64,000 nt of DNA from Pedobacter arcticus A12 (lineage in GTDB: Bacteria > Bacteroidota > Bacteroidia > Sphingobacteriales > Sphingobacteriaceae): positions 460,287 through 524,286 of the forward strand of contig NZ_JH947128.1 in the NCBI RefSeq assembly GCF_000302595.1, given 5' to 3'. The translations under genes and the position numbers were made by a program. This document shows positions 1 to 8,907 of this stretch, one piece after another. Position 1 is the stretch's first letter. Each line of letters starts with the position of its first letter. Under the pieces are notes generated by a model. It searched no databases and was not told the DNA's origin. It saw nothing but the letters and a program-made list of their open reading frames with translations.

Positions 1-1400
1 GGTTGTCCCTATTTTTCGATTTGTTCGTTGAATTAAAATCTCCCCGCCTCATTGCCGGCGGAAAGGCTAGTTCCTTTTTTCCGAAAAAAGTAACCAAACT
101 TGAGCGGAGCGGATGCATGAAAGCCTTTAAAAAACAATAAGCAAATTGAATAAACTCTCCGCTGCGCCACTTGCTACAATGACAGTGCAAGAAGTTCTTC
201 ACCTTTACCGCAACTGACAAGGCGGAATTTTTCGGTAACGAAAGGTCATTGCTATTAGGATTACTCCTTAACTGCAAACCTCCTCCTTCACCCGTCATTG
301 TGATGAGCGAAGCGTCCGCCCTTGCGCTGGGTCGAAGCGACAATCTGTTGCTTAATAGCTTCTTGCTTGATTCACGGTTGTCCCTCTTTTTCGATTTGTT
401 CTTTGAATTAAAATCTTCCCGCCTCATTGCCGGCGGAAAGGCTAGTAACTTTTTTTCCGCAAAAAAGTCACCAAAAAACTCTCCGCTGCGCCACTTGCTA
501 CAATGGCAGTGCAAGAAGTTCTTCACCTTTACCGCAACTGACAAGGCGGAATTTTTCGGTAACGAAAGGTCATTGCTATTAGGATTACTCCTTAACTGCA
601 AACCTCCTCCTTCACCCGTCATTGTGATGAGCGAAGCGTCCGCCCTTGCGCTGGGTCGAAGTAACAATCCCTGTGTTAATTGCTTCTTGCTTGATTCACC
701 GACTTCCTTAAGCCTTTTGCTTTCTGCCTTCTGCATTAAATTAAACCGAACCGCTCCTCCTTCACCCGTCATTGTGATGAGCGAAGCGTTAGCCTCTGCG
801 CTGGGGCGAAGCGACAATCTGTTGCTTAATAGCTTCTTGCTTGATTCACGGTTGTCCCTATTTTTCGATTTGTTCTTTGAATTAAAATCTCCCCGCCTCA
901 TTGCCGGCGGAAGGGCTAGTAACTTTTTTTCCGCAAAAAAGTCACCAAAAAACTCTCCGCTGCGCCACTTGCTACAATGGCAGTGCAAGAAGTTCTTCAC
1001 CTTTACCGCAACTGACAAGGCGGAATTTTTCGGTAATGAAAGGTCATTGCTATTAGGTTTACTCCTTAACTGCAAACCTCCTCCTTCACCCGTCATTGCG
1101 AAGTCCGAAGCGTCGGCCTGGTGCGAAGCGGGCTGTGGCAATCCCTGCGTTAATTGCACCGCCTTTAATCCATCGACTGCCTTTTGCTTTAAGCTTTTAG
1201 CCTTCTGCATTAAACTAAACCGCACAGCTCCTCCCTCACCCGTCATTGCGAAGCCCGAAGGGCGGGACTTGTGCAAAGCGGGCTGTGGCAATCCCTGTGT
1301 TAATTGCTTCTTGCTTGATTCATCCATTACATTTTGCTTTAAGCTTTCTGCCTTAAGCATAAAAAAGCCTTTAGCTTTCTGCTTGATTTCGCCCAAAGCA
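1..1400. repeat. Block of three long imperfect copies of a composite intergenic repeat
   Basis: Three near-copies begin at about 1, 375 and 847. Each has, in order, a GGTTGTCCCT word, a CCCGCCTCATTGCCGGCGG word (43-61 in copy 1), a CTTTTTT-CCG-AAAAAAG type hairpin, a conserved stretch of about 160 bp (about 151-310, 477-635, 949-1105), and a GTCATTGTGATGAGCGAAGC word. The tail (1180-1395) holds simple words such as TTTTGCTTTAAGC and TTCTGCATT. The block is open in one frame only because the copies are nearly intact; the translation is repetitive and resembles no protein. The same words recur, often inverted, at 42.2-42.6, 44.2-44.9, 55.7-55.9 and 59.5-59.7 kb, so this is a dispersed family. 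Its function is unknown. Confidence 0.85.
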
Positions 1401-1487
1401 GTGGCTAGAGCATGTATTTTTTGCTTCATTTTTATGAAATTATCGTATATGAAAAAGGAAATTTAACCTGAACTGGTTGAAAAAAAA

Positions 1488-1550
1488 GAGTAGGGCCAGC
1501 GTAATTAACAATTTTACTAATAGCTATAAAGAACGAGCGCCTCCCTACTC
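1488..1550. other. Inverted repeat (hairpin) of unknown role
   Basis: GAGTAGGG (1488-1495) followed by GCG (1499-1501) pairs with CGC (1538-1540) and CCCTACTC (1543-1550), giving 11 base pairs with small bulges around a 36-base loop. The rest of 1551-1689 carries no gene. It shows another imperfect hairpin around 1602-1650 (CCCAT/ATGGG with TACCA-TGGTA nested near its left arm). This cluster of palindromes lies just upstream of the RNA candidate and could belong to a longer structured transcript or be decayed mobile DNA. Confidence 0.4.
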
Positions 1551-1689
1551 CATGTCTTTAGTCTGGAGGACAAATCTTTAACGAAAATAATTGCTTTTGC
1601 CCATCATACCAATGGTACATCCATCTTAGAACGGATATGGGACTTTGCTTTTTTTGATGAGTTTGTTTCATTGCTCGTATAGATTTTAC

Positions 1690-1890
1690 GAGTCTTTGCG
1701 GTTGAGAGCTTAACTATAGCAGGCTCTAAAAACCGTCTTGCTAGGCTTCTGACGACCTTCGACACGGAATTACAATAGAGCCCATAGTGCTATAGAGTGC
1801 ACAAAATTACACAAAATATACTATGGGCATAAATCTATTGTCCCGGTCGGTTGCATTTGTCAGAATTTAGCAAGCGAGACTCTTTTATTT
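1690..1890 (+). ncRNA. Candidate structured RNA: long rod-shaped hairpin with T-tract
   Basis: Paired arms seen directly: GAGTC 1690-1694 with GACTC 1878-1882; TTGCTA 1738-1743 with TAGCAA 1868-1873; TTCTGAC 1747-1753 with GTCAGAA 1859-1865; CAATAGA 1773-1779 with TCTATTG 1834-1840; GCCCATAGT 1780-1788 with ACTATGGGC 1820-1828. A side hairpin AGAGC/GCTCT lies near 1706-1727. The closing stem is followed by TTTTATTT (1883-1890), and a TAGATTTT motif (7 of 8 to the TAnnTTTG box) lies just before it. A long interrupted rod of about 200 nt with its own promoter-like and terminator-like signals resembles 6S-type RNAs in general shape, but no family-specific motif was recognised. It could instead be a non-autonomous inverted-repeat element. 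Confidence 0.45.
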
Positions 1891-1938
1891 ATGCCTATCA
1901 AATAACTATAAAAATTATTTGCTTAGACAATTATAAAG

Positions 1939-1984
1939 AAATCGTAACAAAATAACAAATATAAAAGTCAATTTGTTACGATTT
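1939..1984. promoter_or_regulatory. Perfect 13-bp inverted repeat, candidate operator
   Basis: AAATCGTAACAAA (1939-1951) is the exact reverse complement of TTTGTTACGATTT (1972-1984), with a 20-base AT-rich spacer. The right arm ends 19 bases before the ATG of the HTH regulator at 2004. Position and symmetry suggest a site where this regulator, or another dimer, controls the downstream gene and perhaps the locus. The words TCAATTTGTTA (1969-1979) and TCAATTTGTTG (1991-2001) form an additional direct repeat. Binding is inferred. Confidence 0.5.
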
Positions 1985-2003
1985 TACGAATTCAATTTGT
2001 TGA

Positions 2004-2513
2004 ATGACAGAACATTCAACATTTATTATTGCTAAAAACATTAAACTGGTTAGAGAATCATTGGGTTTATCTCAAAAGGACTTTGCTATTTTAGTAGGTA
2101 TATCAAGATCATCTATAATAAAGATTGAAGATGGAAAAGCTAATTACAATATCGCCTTAATTAATAACGTTCTGAATTTCACTCATTTCGACTTACAGCA
2201 AGTAAGCTCGTCCAATTTTAAAGTTCCTGATTATTATAGAGAAAAGCTGATAAAGGTCTATCATAAGGACCTAACCAAAAGGATTATTTTAGAAAACCAA
2301 CCTCCATTAGTTTTTTGTATAAAGAACTATTTACTTAAAACATCATTTTTAGACCAACCAAAAGAGATTAAAGAAATAGTAGTTTTCTTTAAAATTAGTA
2401 ATTGGAATTTTAGTGGCAACTCGATACAAATTGCACTTAAACGAATGCCCGAATTAATTGAAATAAGAAAACACGAAAGTAAGGATAACACTAATATATA
2501 TTTACGACGATAG
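2004..2513 (+). CDS. XRE-type HTH regulator with C-terminal winged-helix-like part
   Basis: This is a 169-residue protein. Residues about 10-62 form a lambda-repressor-like helix-turn-helix: an ESLGLSQKDFA helix pair, then the VGISRSSIIKIEDGKAN recognition and turn segment. The C-terminal third (about 115-169) reads like a winged helix, with a recognition-helix-like stretch near NSIQIALKRM and a basic beta-hairpin tail ending in YLRR. It is the first gene of the polysaccharide locus and is followed, 170 bases later, by the export lipoprotein, so it is probably a local regulator of that locus. The perfect inverted repeat just upstream suggests autoregulation. No cofactor domain is seen. The HTH assignment is firm; the target is inferred. 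Confidence 0.8.
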   Translation: MTEHSTFIIAKNIKLVRESLGLSQKDFAILVGISRSSIIKIEDGKANYNIALINNVLNFTHFDLQQVSSSNFKVPDYYREKLIKVYHKDLTKRIILENQPPLVFCIKNYLLKTSFLDQPKEIKEIVVFFKISNWNFSGNSIQIALKRMPELIEIRKHESKDNTNIYLRR

Positions 2514-2683
2514 ATAAACAGCTGTTCGTCACACAAAGAAATATAAACCAACCGTAAACTACTCCAAGGCAAAGCATTTTAAAAACAGCCTGTTTTTATA
2601 ACCCTCTATATATCTTTCTAAAAATTTTGGGTATTATTGCATCAAAATGGCTTTACTCATTGTAAGCTGAAACAGATATACTT

Positions 2684-3469
2684 ATGAATGGTAATATTTA
2701 CCGCTTGAAAAATCTTTCTTTTTTGTGCTTGTTAGCGGTGGTTTTGATGAGCTCTTGTAGTGTAAGAAACTCTTCCCGTATTTTACAATATCCAAAAAGT
2801 TTCAATACTGACACTTTGAAAACAGTAGCTATATTTAACGGACAAAGTAATTATTCCGAATATAGAATTAAGCCTTTCGATAAAATTAGTGTGACTAACC
2901 TCCAAGACCCTGAACTATTAGGGTCTAGAGTATTAGGTTCTCCTGGGTCTTTAAAGGCAAGTTACGAGGTAGATAATAACGGAGAAATTACTTTGCCTGG
3001 TTTAAGTAATATCAAAGTAGCGGGTCTGAATAAGCAAGAGGCAACAGAAAAAATTCAGAAATTATATGGAGAAGCATTATTTAAAAACCCAATTATTGAA
3101 CTGACTATTAACAACTTATCGGTAACAATGTTAGGCGCATTTAAAACAGAAGGAAATTATGTCCTGGCAAATCAAAAGACAGATCTGATTGACCTCATTG
3201 GTCTTGCTGGAGGAATTTCCGAAGATGCCAATGTAAAAAAAATCAGGATCATTCGTGGAGACAGAGCCAATCCAGAGCTTATAATTGCGGATTTGTCAAA
3301 TGTTAATACGCTGGCGAATCCAAAGCTGATATTGCAAGACGGCGACGTTATCATTGCAGAAAGAAGCAAGTTTTCAGTCTTTTCAAAAAATGTAGCCCCG
3401 ATAAGTAGTATCGCCTCAGTCGGAATTTTAATACTAAACACCCTTTTAGTTATAGGGAATTTAAAGTAG
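2684..3469 (+). CDS. Polysaccharide export lipoprotein (Wza/BexD family)
   Basis: This is a 261-residue secreted lipoprotein. The signal peptide ends in the lipobox LMSSC with lipidated Cys25. The poly_export (PES) domain starts near residue 58 (YRIKPFDKISV) and is followed by SLBB-like repeats around 130-230. A hydrophobic helix near 235-260 (ISSIASVGILILNTLLVIG) closes the protein. Family members form the outer-membrane channel, or periplasmic collar, for capsule or exopolysaccharide export and work with a Wzc-type co-polymerase. That partner is encoded 6 bases downstream. Bacteroidota versions are shorter than E. coli Wza, as here. The start is the ATG giving a clean signal peptide; a TACTTATG motif (7 of 8 to TAnnTTTG) lies just upstream. 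Confidence 0.9.
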   Translation: MNGNIYRLKNLSFLCLLAVVLMSSCSVRNSSRILQYPKSFNTDTLKTVAIFNGQSNYSEYRIKPFDKISVTNLQDPELLGSRVLGSPGSLKASYEVDNNGEITLPGLSNIKVAGLNKQEATEKIQKLYGEALFKNPIIELTINNLSVTMLGAFKTEGNYVLANQKTDLIDLIGLAGGISEDANVKKIRIIRGDRANPELIIADLSNVNTLANPKLILQDGDVIIAERSKFSVFSKNVAPISSIASVGILILNTLLVIGNLK

Positions 3470-3475
3470 TCAGGA

Positions 3476-5908
3476 ATGGACTTGAACCAAGAAAGAAACC
3501 AAGAGATCAACCAAGAAATTGATTATATTAAAATCTTAAAGATTTTATGGAGCCGTTGGTATTGGATTGCCTCAATACTAGCTGTTTGTACGATTTGCGC
3601 TTATATTTATTTGTGGTATACCCCTCAAACTTTTAGTACTTCAGCTTCGGTAAAATTAGAACAGGAAAACAGTGAAATTTCATCTCTTTTTAAAGGTGGC
3701 TTTGGTGCAAGTGGTGGTAAATCTGTTGAATCAGAGAGTTATGTGATTAAGTCTAACATTCTAATTAATAACGCAATCAATCGTTTAGATTATCGGGTGT
3801 CGTATTTCATAGTCGGTCGCTTTCGAACTAAAGAAATGTACCCCTTTAAGCCATTTGTGGTAAAAGTCATCAAAGAAGACAGTCTGCAACGTTACACCGG
3901 CTCTTTCTTATTTAAAAAATTAGATAATCAAAAATTCCAAATTAGTGTGAAGGATGATCAATATAATCTGAGCATTAAAAAGAATTTCGGAGAAATGTTC
4001 AACCTATTAGGTTATACGATGATATTGACAGATTCATCGAAAACAGATTTTTCAGATTACTATTTCAAAATTAATCACAGCGAAGACTTCATAAACAGAG
4101 TAGCAAAAGGACTATCTGTTAGGGAGTTAGGTAAAACTACCAATATCATGCAAATAAGTGATGTTGATGAAAATCCTTATTTTGCTAAAGATATTGTGAA
4201 TGCCGTCGTCAAGGAATACGTTTTTTTAGATGAGCAAACCAAAAGCCGTGGAGCCAATTCCACTATTGCTTTTATCAATTCACAACTTCGAAATATGTCT
4301 AATGAGCTTAAAACGGCTCAAAATCAATTAAAAGACTTTAAAGTTGAGAATAAAATTTCTAGTATTGGTTATTATAGTTCTTCTCGAGAGAAAAGGATGA
4401 CCAATTATCAAGAACAATTGGTGAACCTAAAAAGCCAAAATATCAATTTGGATATTTTTGAGCAACAGATTAAGAATAACCAAGATAAGGTGTATCTTAA
4501 TTTTAATATTGAGGGAGAAGCCGGCGCTTTTTTAAAAGGGCTCATAGATAAATTAAACATCTTATTGATTGAGCGTTCGGGTAAACTGGTTACTTACAAT
4601 GAAAAATCCAATCCTATTTTAGAACTGGACAAACAGATTTATGACATTAGAGATGCCATTATCCGAAATATCAAAAGTTTTAGAGAGCGGCAGAACAAAT
4701 ATATCGCAAATTTAGAACAAGAGTTAAGAAGTGCAGATGCCAGCCTAGCTGTAGTACCAGGAACCGAACAAGGCTTAACTAATTTGCAACGAACTTATGA
4801 TATCAATGAAAAAGTATACACCCTTCTCTCTTCAAAAAAATTAGAAGCAGAAATTACCTTATCTGCAATTTCTGCTGGAGCAAGTGTAGTTAATTTAGCT
4901 GAATTATCTTTTAAAACCGTTGAACCTCAAAAAGCCCGTGTTTATTCGTCTGCGCTATTGATTGGTATTATTTTGAGTTTGGGCTTAATTTTACTAGTAA
5001 GAATAATGAATCCTTACGTGTACGATAAGGAAACGGTAGAATCCTTAACAAGTATGCCTATTATCGGTGTGGTAAAAACTTTTCCTACTAAGTTGGACAA
5101 ATCCAATAAACAGGTGCTTTCATTAGAAAAACCCAAATCAGTCTTTGCTGAATCCATCCGATCAGTACGTACAAACCTGAGCTTCCTGGCATCAGAGAAA
5201 AACTCGAAAGTCATCTGCATCACCTCCGAAATTTCTGGAGAGGGTAAATCTTTCATGACCATCAACTTGGCGAGTACACTTTCACTTATTGACAAAAAAG
5301 TGGTAATTATTGCGGCAGATTTACGTAAATCTAAAATGCATAAAGCTTTTGAGGTGGATAATGATAAAGGACTGAGTACCTATTTGGCTAATCAACATCA
5401 GATCGAAGATGTTTTACTACAAACCCATGTGGAAGGCTTAGATTTTGTTCCTTCAGGTCCCAACCCTCCAAATCCGTCCGAGTTAATTCAATCGGAAAGA
5501 ATGAAAATATTGGTTGATTATTTATCTAGCAAATACGATTATGTACTGATAGATACGGCGCCAATAGGATTGGTTTCCGATTCAGTTCCATTGATTAGAC
5601 AGTCCGACATTAATATATTTGTAATCCGTTCAGGTGTTTCCAGGATTGGTGCATCTACCATCCCTAATAAACTGAGTAGAGAATTTGGTCTTTCTAACAT
5701 GGTGATTATATTGAATGCGTTTAGTAATGATTCCTTATACAGCCGTTACTACAGTACCAACTATGCCAACAGCTATTATGAAAGCTATTACTATTATGCA
5801 GATTACAGCGGTTATTATGGTTATGGCTATTATGATGATGTTAAACCAAGCTGGTGGAATGTGGTAGGGCAAGCTAAATACTACTTCAAAAAGAAAAAGA
5901 ACAGCTAA
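3476..5908 (+). CDS. Wzc-like chain-length regulator fused to BY-type tyrosine kinase
   Basis: This is an 810-residue inner-membrane protein. A Wzz domain has its first membrane helix near 25-48, and a long periplasmic part contains coiled coil (about 250-440). A second membrane helix near 490-512 leads to a cytoplasmic BY-kinase. The kinase shows Walker A SGEGKS (Lys591), a Walker A'-like AADLRKS (Asp615) and Walker B LIDTAP (Asp693). From about 755 the tail is extremely Tyr-rich (17 tyrosines within about 33 residues), which fits the autophosphorylation cluster of these kinases. It pairs with the export lipoprotein just upstream and probably controls polymer length and export through phosphorylation cycles. 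The Walker A' has AAD where many relatives have DAD. Confidence 0.93.
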   Translation: MDLNQERNQEINQEIDYIKILKILWSRWYWIASILAVCTICAYIYLWYTPQTFSTSASVKLEQENSEISSLFKGGFGASGGKSVESESYVIKSNILINNAINRLDYRVSYFIVGRFRTKEMYPFKPFVVKVIKEDSLQRYTGSFLFKKLDNQKFQISVKDDQYNLSIKKNFGEMFNLLGYTMILTDSSKTDFSDYYFKINHSEDFINRVAKGLSVRELGKTTNIMQISDVDENPYFAKDIVNAVVKEYVFLDEQTKSRGANSTIAFINSQLRNMSNELKTAQNQLKDFKVENKISSIGYYSSSREKRMTNYQEQLVNLKSQNINLDIFEQQIKNNQDKVYLNFNIEGEAGAFLKGLIDKLNILLIERSGKLVTYNEKSNPILELDKQIYDIRDAIIRNIKSFRERQNKYIANLEQELRSADASLAVVPGTEQGLTNLQRTYDINEKVYTLLSSKKLEAEITLSAISAGASVVNLAELSFKTVEPQKARVYSSALLIGIILSLGLILLVRIMNPYVYDKETVESLTSMPIIGVVKTFPTKLDKSNKQVLSLEKPKSVFAESIRSVRTNLSFLASEKNSKVICITSEISGEGKSFMTINLASTLSLIDKKVVIIAADLRKSKMHKAFEVDNDKGLSTYLANQHQIEDVLLQTHVEGLDFVPSGPNPPNPSELIQSERMKILVDYLSSKYDYVLIDTAPIGLVSDSVPLIRQSDINIFVIRSGVSRIGASTIPNKLSREFGLSNMVIILNAFSNDSLYSRYYSTNYANSYYESYYYYADYSGYYGYGYYDDVKPSWWNVVGQAKYYFKKKKNS

Positions 5909-6015
5909 CAGGAAAAGTTAAAGGCTGAAAGCTCAAAGCTGAAGGCTAAATGAATTGATTAAACAAAATTAAAGTGGTCTTTTTACTTCCGACTTTATAC
6001 TTTCAACTTTAACCC

Positions 6016-8907
6016 ATGTGTAGAATTGCTGGGATTGTCCATCCTTTTTTCTTAAAAGACACCCTAAATCACAACATCCGAAAAATGTGCGATTTGCAGG
6101 CACATGGCGGGCCAGATGGGGAAGGCTATTTTGTAGATGAGGACGTAAATTTAGCGTTAGGACATCGTCGATTGTCCTTGATCGACTTAAGCAATGCTGG
6201 GCATCAGCCCATGGCTTACCAGCATTTACAAATCAGCTTCAATGGGGAAATCTATAATTATCAAGAGATACGTTCCGATCTTATCGCCTTAGGGCATCAT
6301 TTCCAAAGCCATTCTGATACCGAAGTCATTCTTCATGCTTTTGCCGAGTGGGATACTAAATGCTTCGAACTTTTTAATGGCATGTTTGCGATTGCCATTT
6401 TTGATCAACGGACTAAAAAATTGATTCTGGCTAGAGACGTAGCTGGCATCAAACCGCTTTATTATTTCCATCAGCAAAATCAATTCATTTTTGCCAGTGA
6501 AGTAAAAGCTTTCGCAGCATCAGGGCTCTTGATTGAGGAAGACCCCAGCTGGAAAATTTATTTTTTGTCTTTCGGATTCATCCCGGAACCTCATACTACT
6601 TTAAAAAATGTACAATCCTTAGCCCCGGGTACTGTTTTGACTTACGATTTACGCAGTCATCAAATAGCTAGCGAAACCTTTGAAAAGCTCGAGTTCACTT
6701 CCAACTTGACCGATGAAAAAGAGGTTCATCAGTTGATCAACAATACCCTCAGCAGTGCGGTAAAAAGACATTTGATTTCTGATGCGCCTATTGGTGTATT
6801 TTTAAGTGGAGGAATCGACAGCAGCATCATCTCCTTACTGGCTGCGCAGAATTCCTCAACACAGATACAGACCTTGTCTGTCAGCTTTAATGAAAATGCT
6901 TATGATGAATCTTTTTATCAAAAGATCATTCAAGAGAAAATCAATAGCCGGCATACCCATTACATCATTACCAAAAAAGAATACTTAGATGCGTTGCCAC
7001 AATTGCAAAATGCCTTTGACCAACCTAGTAATGACGCGGTAAATTCCTGGTTTATCTCTAGGTGTGCCAAACAAAATGGATTAAAAGCGGTGCTTTCTGG
7101 TTTAGGAGGTGATGAACTTTTCGGAGGTTATCCTTCGTTCAAACGAATCGACACTGCTATTGCGTTAAGGAAATTACCCCTCCAAGTTTTTAATATTGCT
7201 GATCACCTTTCGGATGATAAGCTTAAAAAATTACTTTTTTTAAAAGAGGAACGCACTTATGCCGATTACCTGTTTTTGAGGGGATTTTATACGCCCAAAA
7301 CAATCAGCAAATTGTTAGACGCTACCGAGCGTGAAATTCATGAAGCGCTAAATAATCTGAATTATAATAGCCCCAGGAATAAAATCGCCCCTAAAAATTA
7401 TGTGAGCTGGTTAGAACAAAACATCTATATGCGTTCCCAACTATTGCGCGATACCGATTACATGAGCATGCAACATGGGGTAGAAGTTCGGGTACCTTTT
7501 TTAGATAAGGATTTTTTAAAACTGGTCCATCAAATTTCGCCGGAAATTAAATTCAAAGGAGCTTTGCCCAAAGCTTTATTGGTAAACTCTTTTGCAGCTA
7601 TTTTGCCTTTAGAGATTTACCAGCGTAAAAAAATGGGCTTTACCTTTCCCTTTCAGGAATGGAATAAATCGCACCCAGATATTAACAAAATTGCATTACA
7701 CTCCAACAAGCAAGTTGCAAAATTGGGAACGCTGTTCTTAAAAAATAAATTGCATTGGAGCAGGTGTTATGCTTTGCTACAAATAGAAAATTTTCTCCCT
7801 CAAAAAGACGCACTTTTTTTAACCCTCAAAACCTTTAGCCATACCGGTGGGATAGAGAAAGTCAATCGCGTATTGATGAAAGCAGGGACAGATATTCAAT
7901 CTAGCCATTTAATTCGTTTTCATGCTAAAAGCTTATATGACGATGCTCCTGATGAAAAATACATCACTAAGCGCCGTTTCAAAGGGTTTAAAGGAAATCT
8001 TTTACCATTCATTTTTGCTAGTGTAAAAAAAGGAATCAAATGTGATGTGGTCATGTTTAGCCATATCAATTTAGCCTTAGTGGGCTTATTGATTAAATTT
8101 TTAAACCCGAAAACCAAAATCGTTTTACAAGCGCATGGAATTGAAGTTTGGGGAAAACAAAGCTTTTTGAAGAAAGCCTTTTTAAAACAGGCTGATTTGG
8201 TATTGCCAGTAAGTGAATTCACAAAAGACAATTTGGTAGAACATCACCAGTTAAACAGCCATAAATGTGTGGTATTCCATAACAGCTTAGATCCCTTTTT
8301 TGTAACTGAACCGCAGCCGAATATCATTAAGCAATTGAAAGAAAAATACGATATTCAATTAGATGAGCGTGTGCTAGTTACCTTAACAAGACTGGTTAGC
8401 TCAGAAAAATATAAAGGTTATGATAAGGTAATTTCGGCCTTGGCGGAGTTGAAGAAAGAAGGGGGAAATTATAAATACCTTATTTTAGGAAAATATGACA
8501 ACCTAGAACACCAACGCGTTACCCAATTGATTCAAAAACTCAATTTAGCCGAAGAAGTAAAGTTGTGTGGATTTATCCCCGACGCAGAAATAAGTAGTTA
8601 CTTTAGCCTGGCAGATTTGTTTGTGATGCCGAGCCAAAAAGAAGGATTTGGAATTGTTTTTATTGAGGCCATGGCTTGTGGGCTACCTGTAATTGCGGGT
8701 AATTTAGATGGCTCAGTAGATGCGTTGGTAAGTGGAGAATTAGGGACATTAATTGACCCTAATGATGAACAAGCCTTAATCAATGCCATCAAAAATTACC
8801 GAAACCATCCGCTTTCTACTCAACCTATATTGTTAACGGAGAAAGTAAATGAAAATTTCGGTTATAGCCAGTACAAAAAGAATTTAGAAACATTATTGCT
8901 CAATTAA
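6016..8907 (+). CDS. Fusion protein: asparagine synthase-like domain + GT4 glycosyltransferase
   Basis: This is a single open frame of 963 codons. Residues 1 to about 595 are a complete glutamine-hydrolysing asparagine synthase: the nucleophile Cys2 follows Met1, the glutaminase domain shows RRLSLID and NGEIYN, and the synthetase PP-loop is SGGIDSS (264-270). The AsnB part ends with a typical RCYALLQIENFL tail. From about residue 600 (LFLTLKTFSHTGGIEK) a whole GT-B family 4 glycosyltransferase begins. It has VTLTRLVSSEKYKGYDK and the donor-site segment EGFGIVFIEAMACG. In polysaccharide loci AsnB homologues are thought to amidate uronic acids. The two enzymes are normally separate adjacent genes, so the join may be natural or may come from a lost stop or frameshift near 7795-7820. 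The next gene starts at the base after the stop codon. Confidence 0.9.
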   Translation: MCRIAGIVHPFFLKDTLNHNIRKMCDLQAHGGPDGEGYFVDEDVNLALGHRRLSLIDLSNAGHQPMAYQHLQISFNGEIYNYQEIRSDLIALGHHFQSHSDTEVILHAFAEWDTKCFELFNGMFAIAIFDQRTKKLILARDVAGIKPLYYFHQQNQFIFASEVKAFAASGLLIEEDPSWKIYFLSFGFIPEPHTTLKNVQSLAPGTVLTYDLRSHQIASETFEKLEFTSNLTDEKEVHQLINNTLSSAVKRHLISDAPIGVFLSGGIDSSIISLLAAQNSSTQIQTLSVSFNENAYDESFYQKIIQEKINSRHTHYIITKKEYLDALPQLQNAFDQPSNDAVNSWFISRCAKQNGLKAVLSGLGGDELFGGYPSFKRIDTAIALRKLPLQVFNIADHLSDDKLKKLLFLKEERTYADYLFLRGFYTPKTISKLLDATEREIHEALNNLNYNSPRNKIAPKNYVSWLEQNIYMRSQLLRDTDYMSMQHGVEVRVPFLDKDFLKLVHQISPEIKFKGALPKALLVNSFAAILPLEIYQRKKMGFTFPFQEWNKSHPDINKIALHSNKQVAKLGTLFLKNKLHWSRCYALLQIENFLPQKDALFLTLKTFSHTGGIEKVNRVLMKAGTDIQSSHLIRFHAKSLYDDAPDEKYITKRRFKGFKGNLLPFIFASVKKGIKCDVVMFSHINLALVGLLIKFLNPKTKIVLQAHGIEVWGKQSFLKKAFLKQADLVLPVSEFTKDNLVEHHQLNSHKCVVFHNSLDPFFVTEPQPNIIKQLKEKYDIQLDERVLVTLTRLVSSEKYKGYDKVISALAELKKEGGNYKYLILGKYDNLEHQRVTQLIQKLNLAEEVKLCGFIPDAEISSYFSLADLFVMPSQKEGFGIVFIEAMACGLPVIAGNLDGSVDALVSGELGTLIDPNDEQALINAIKNYRNHPLSTQPILLTEKVNENFGYSQYKKNLETLLLN

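Noticed and set aside
249-1466. Open reading frame of 405 codons
   Set aside because: It runs through three nearly identical DNA repeats, and its translation is the same segments repeated. No domain or start signal fits, so it is an effect of the repeat composition.
1690-1890. tRNA, tmRNA or RNase P RNA
   Set aside because: No CCA-type acceptor stem, T-arm, tag sequence or RNase P core motif was seen. Only the generic rod shape supports an RNA.
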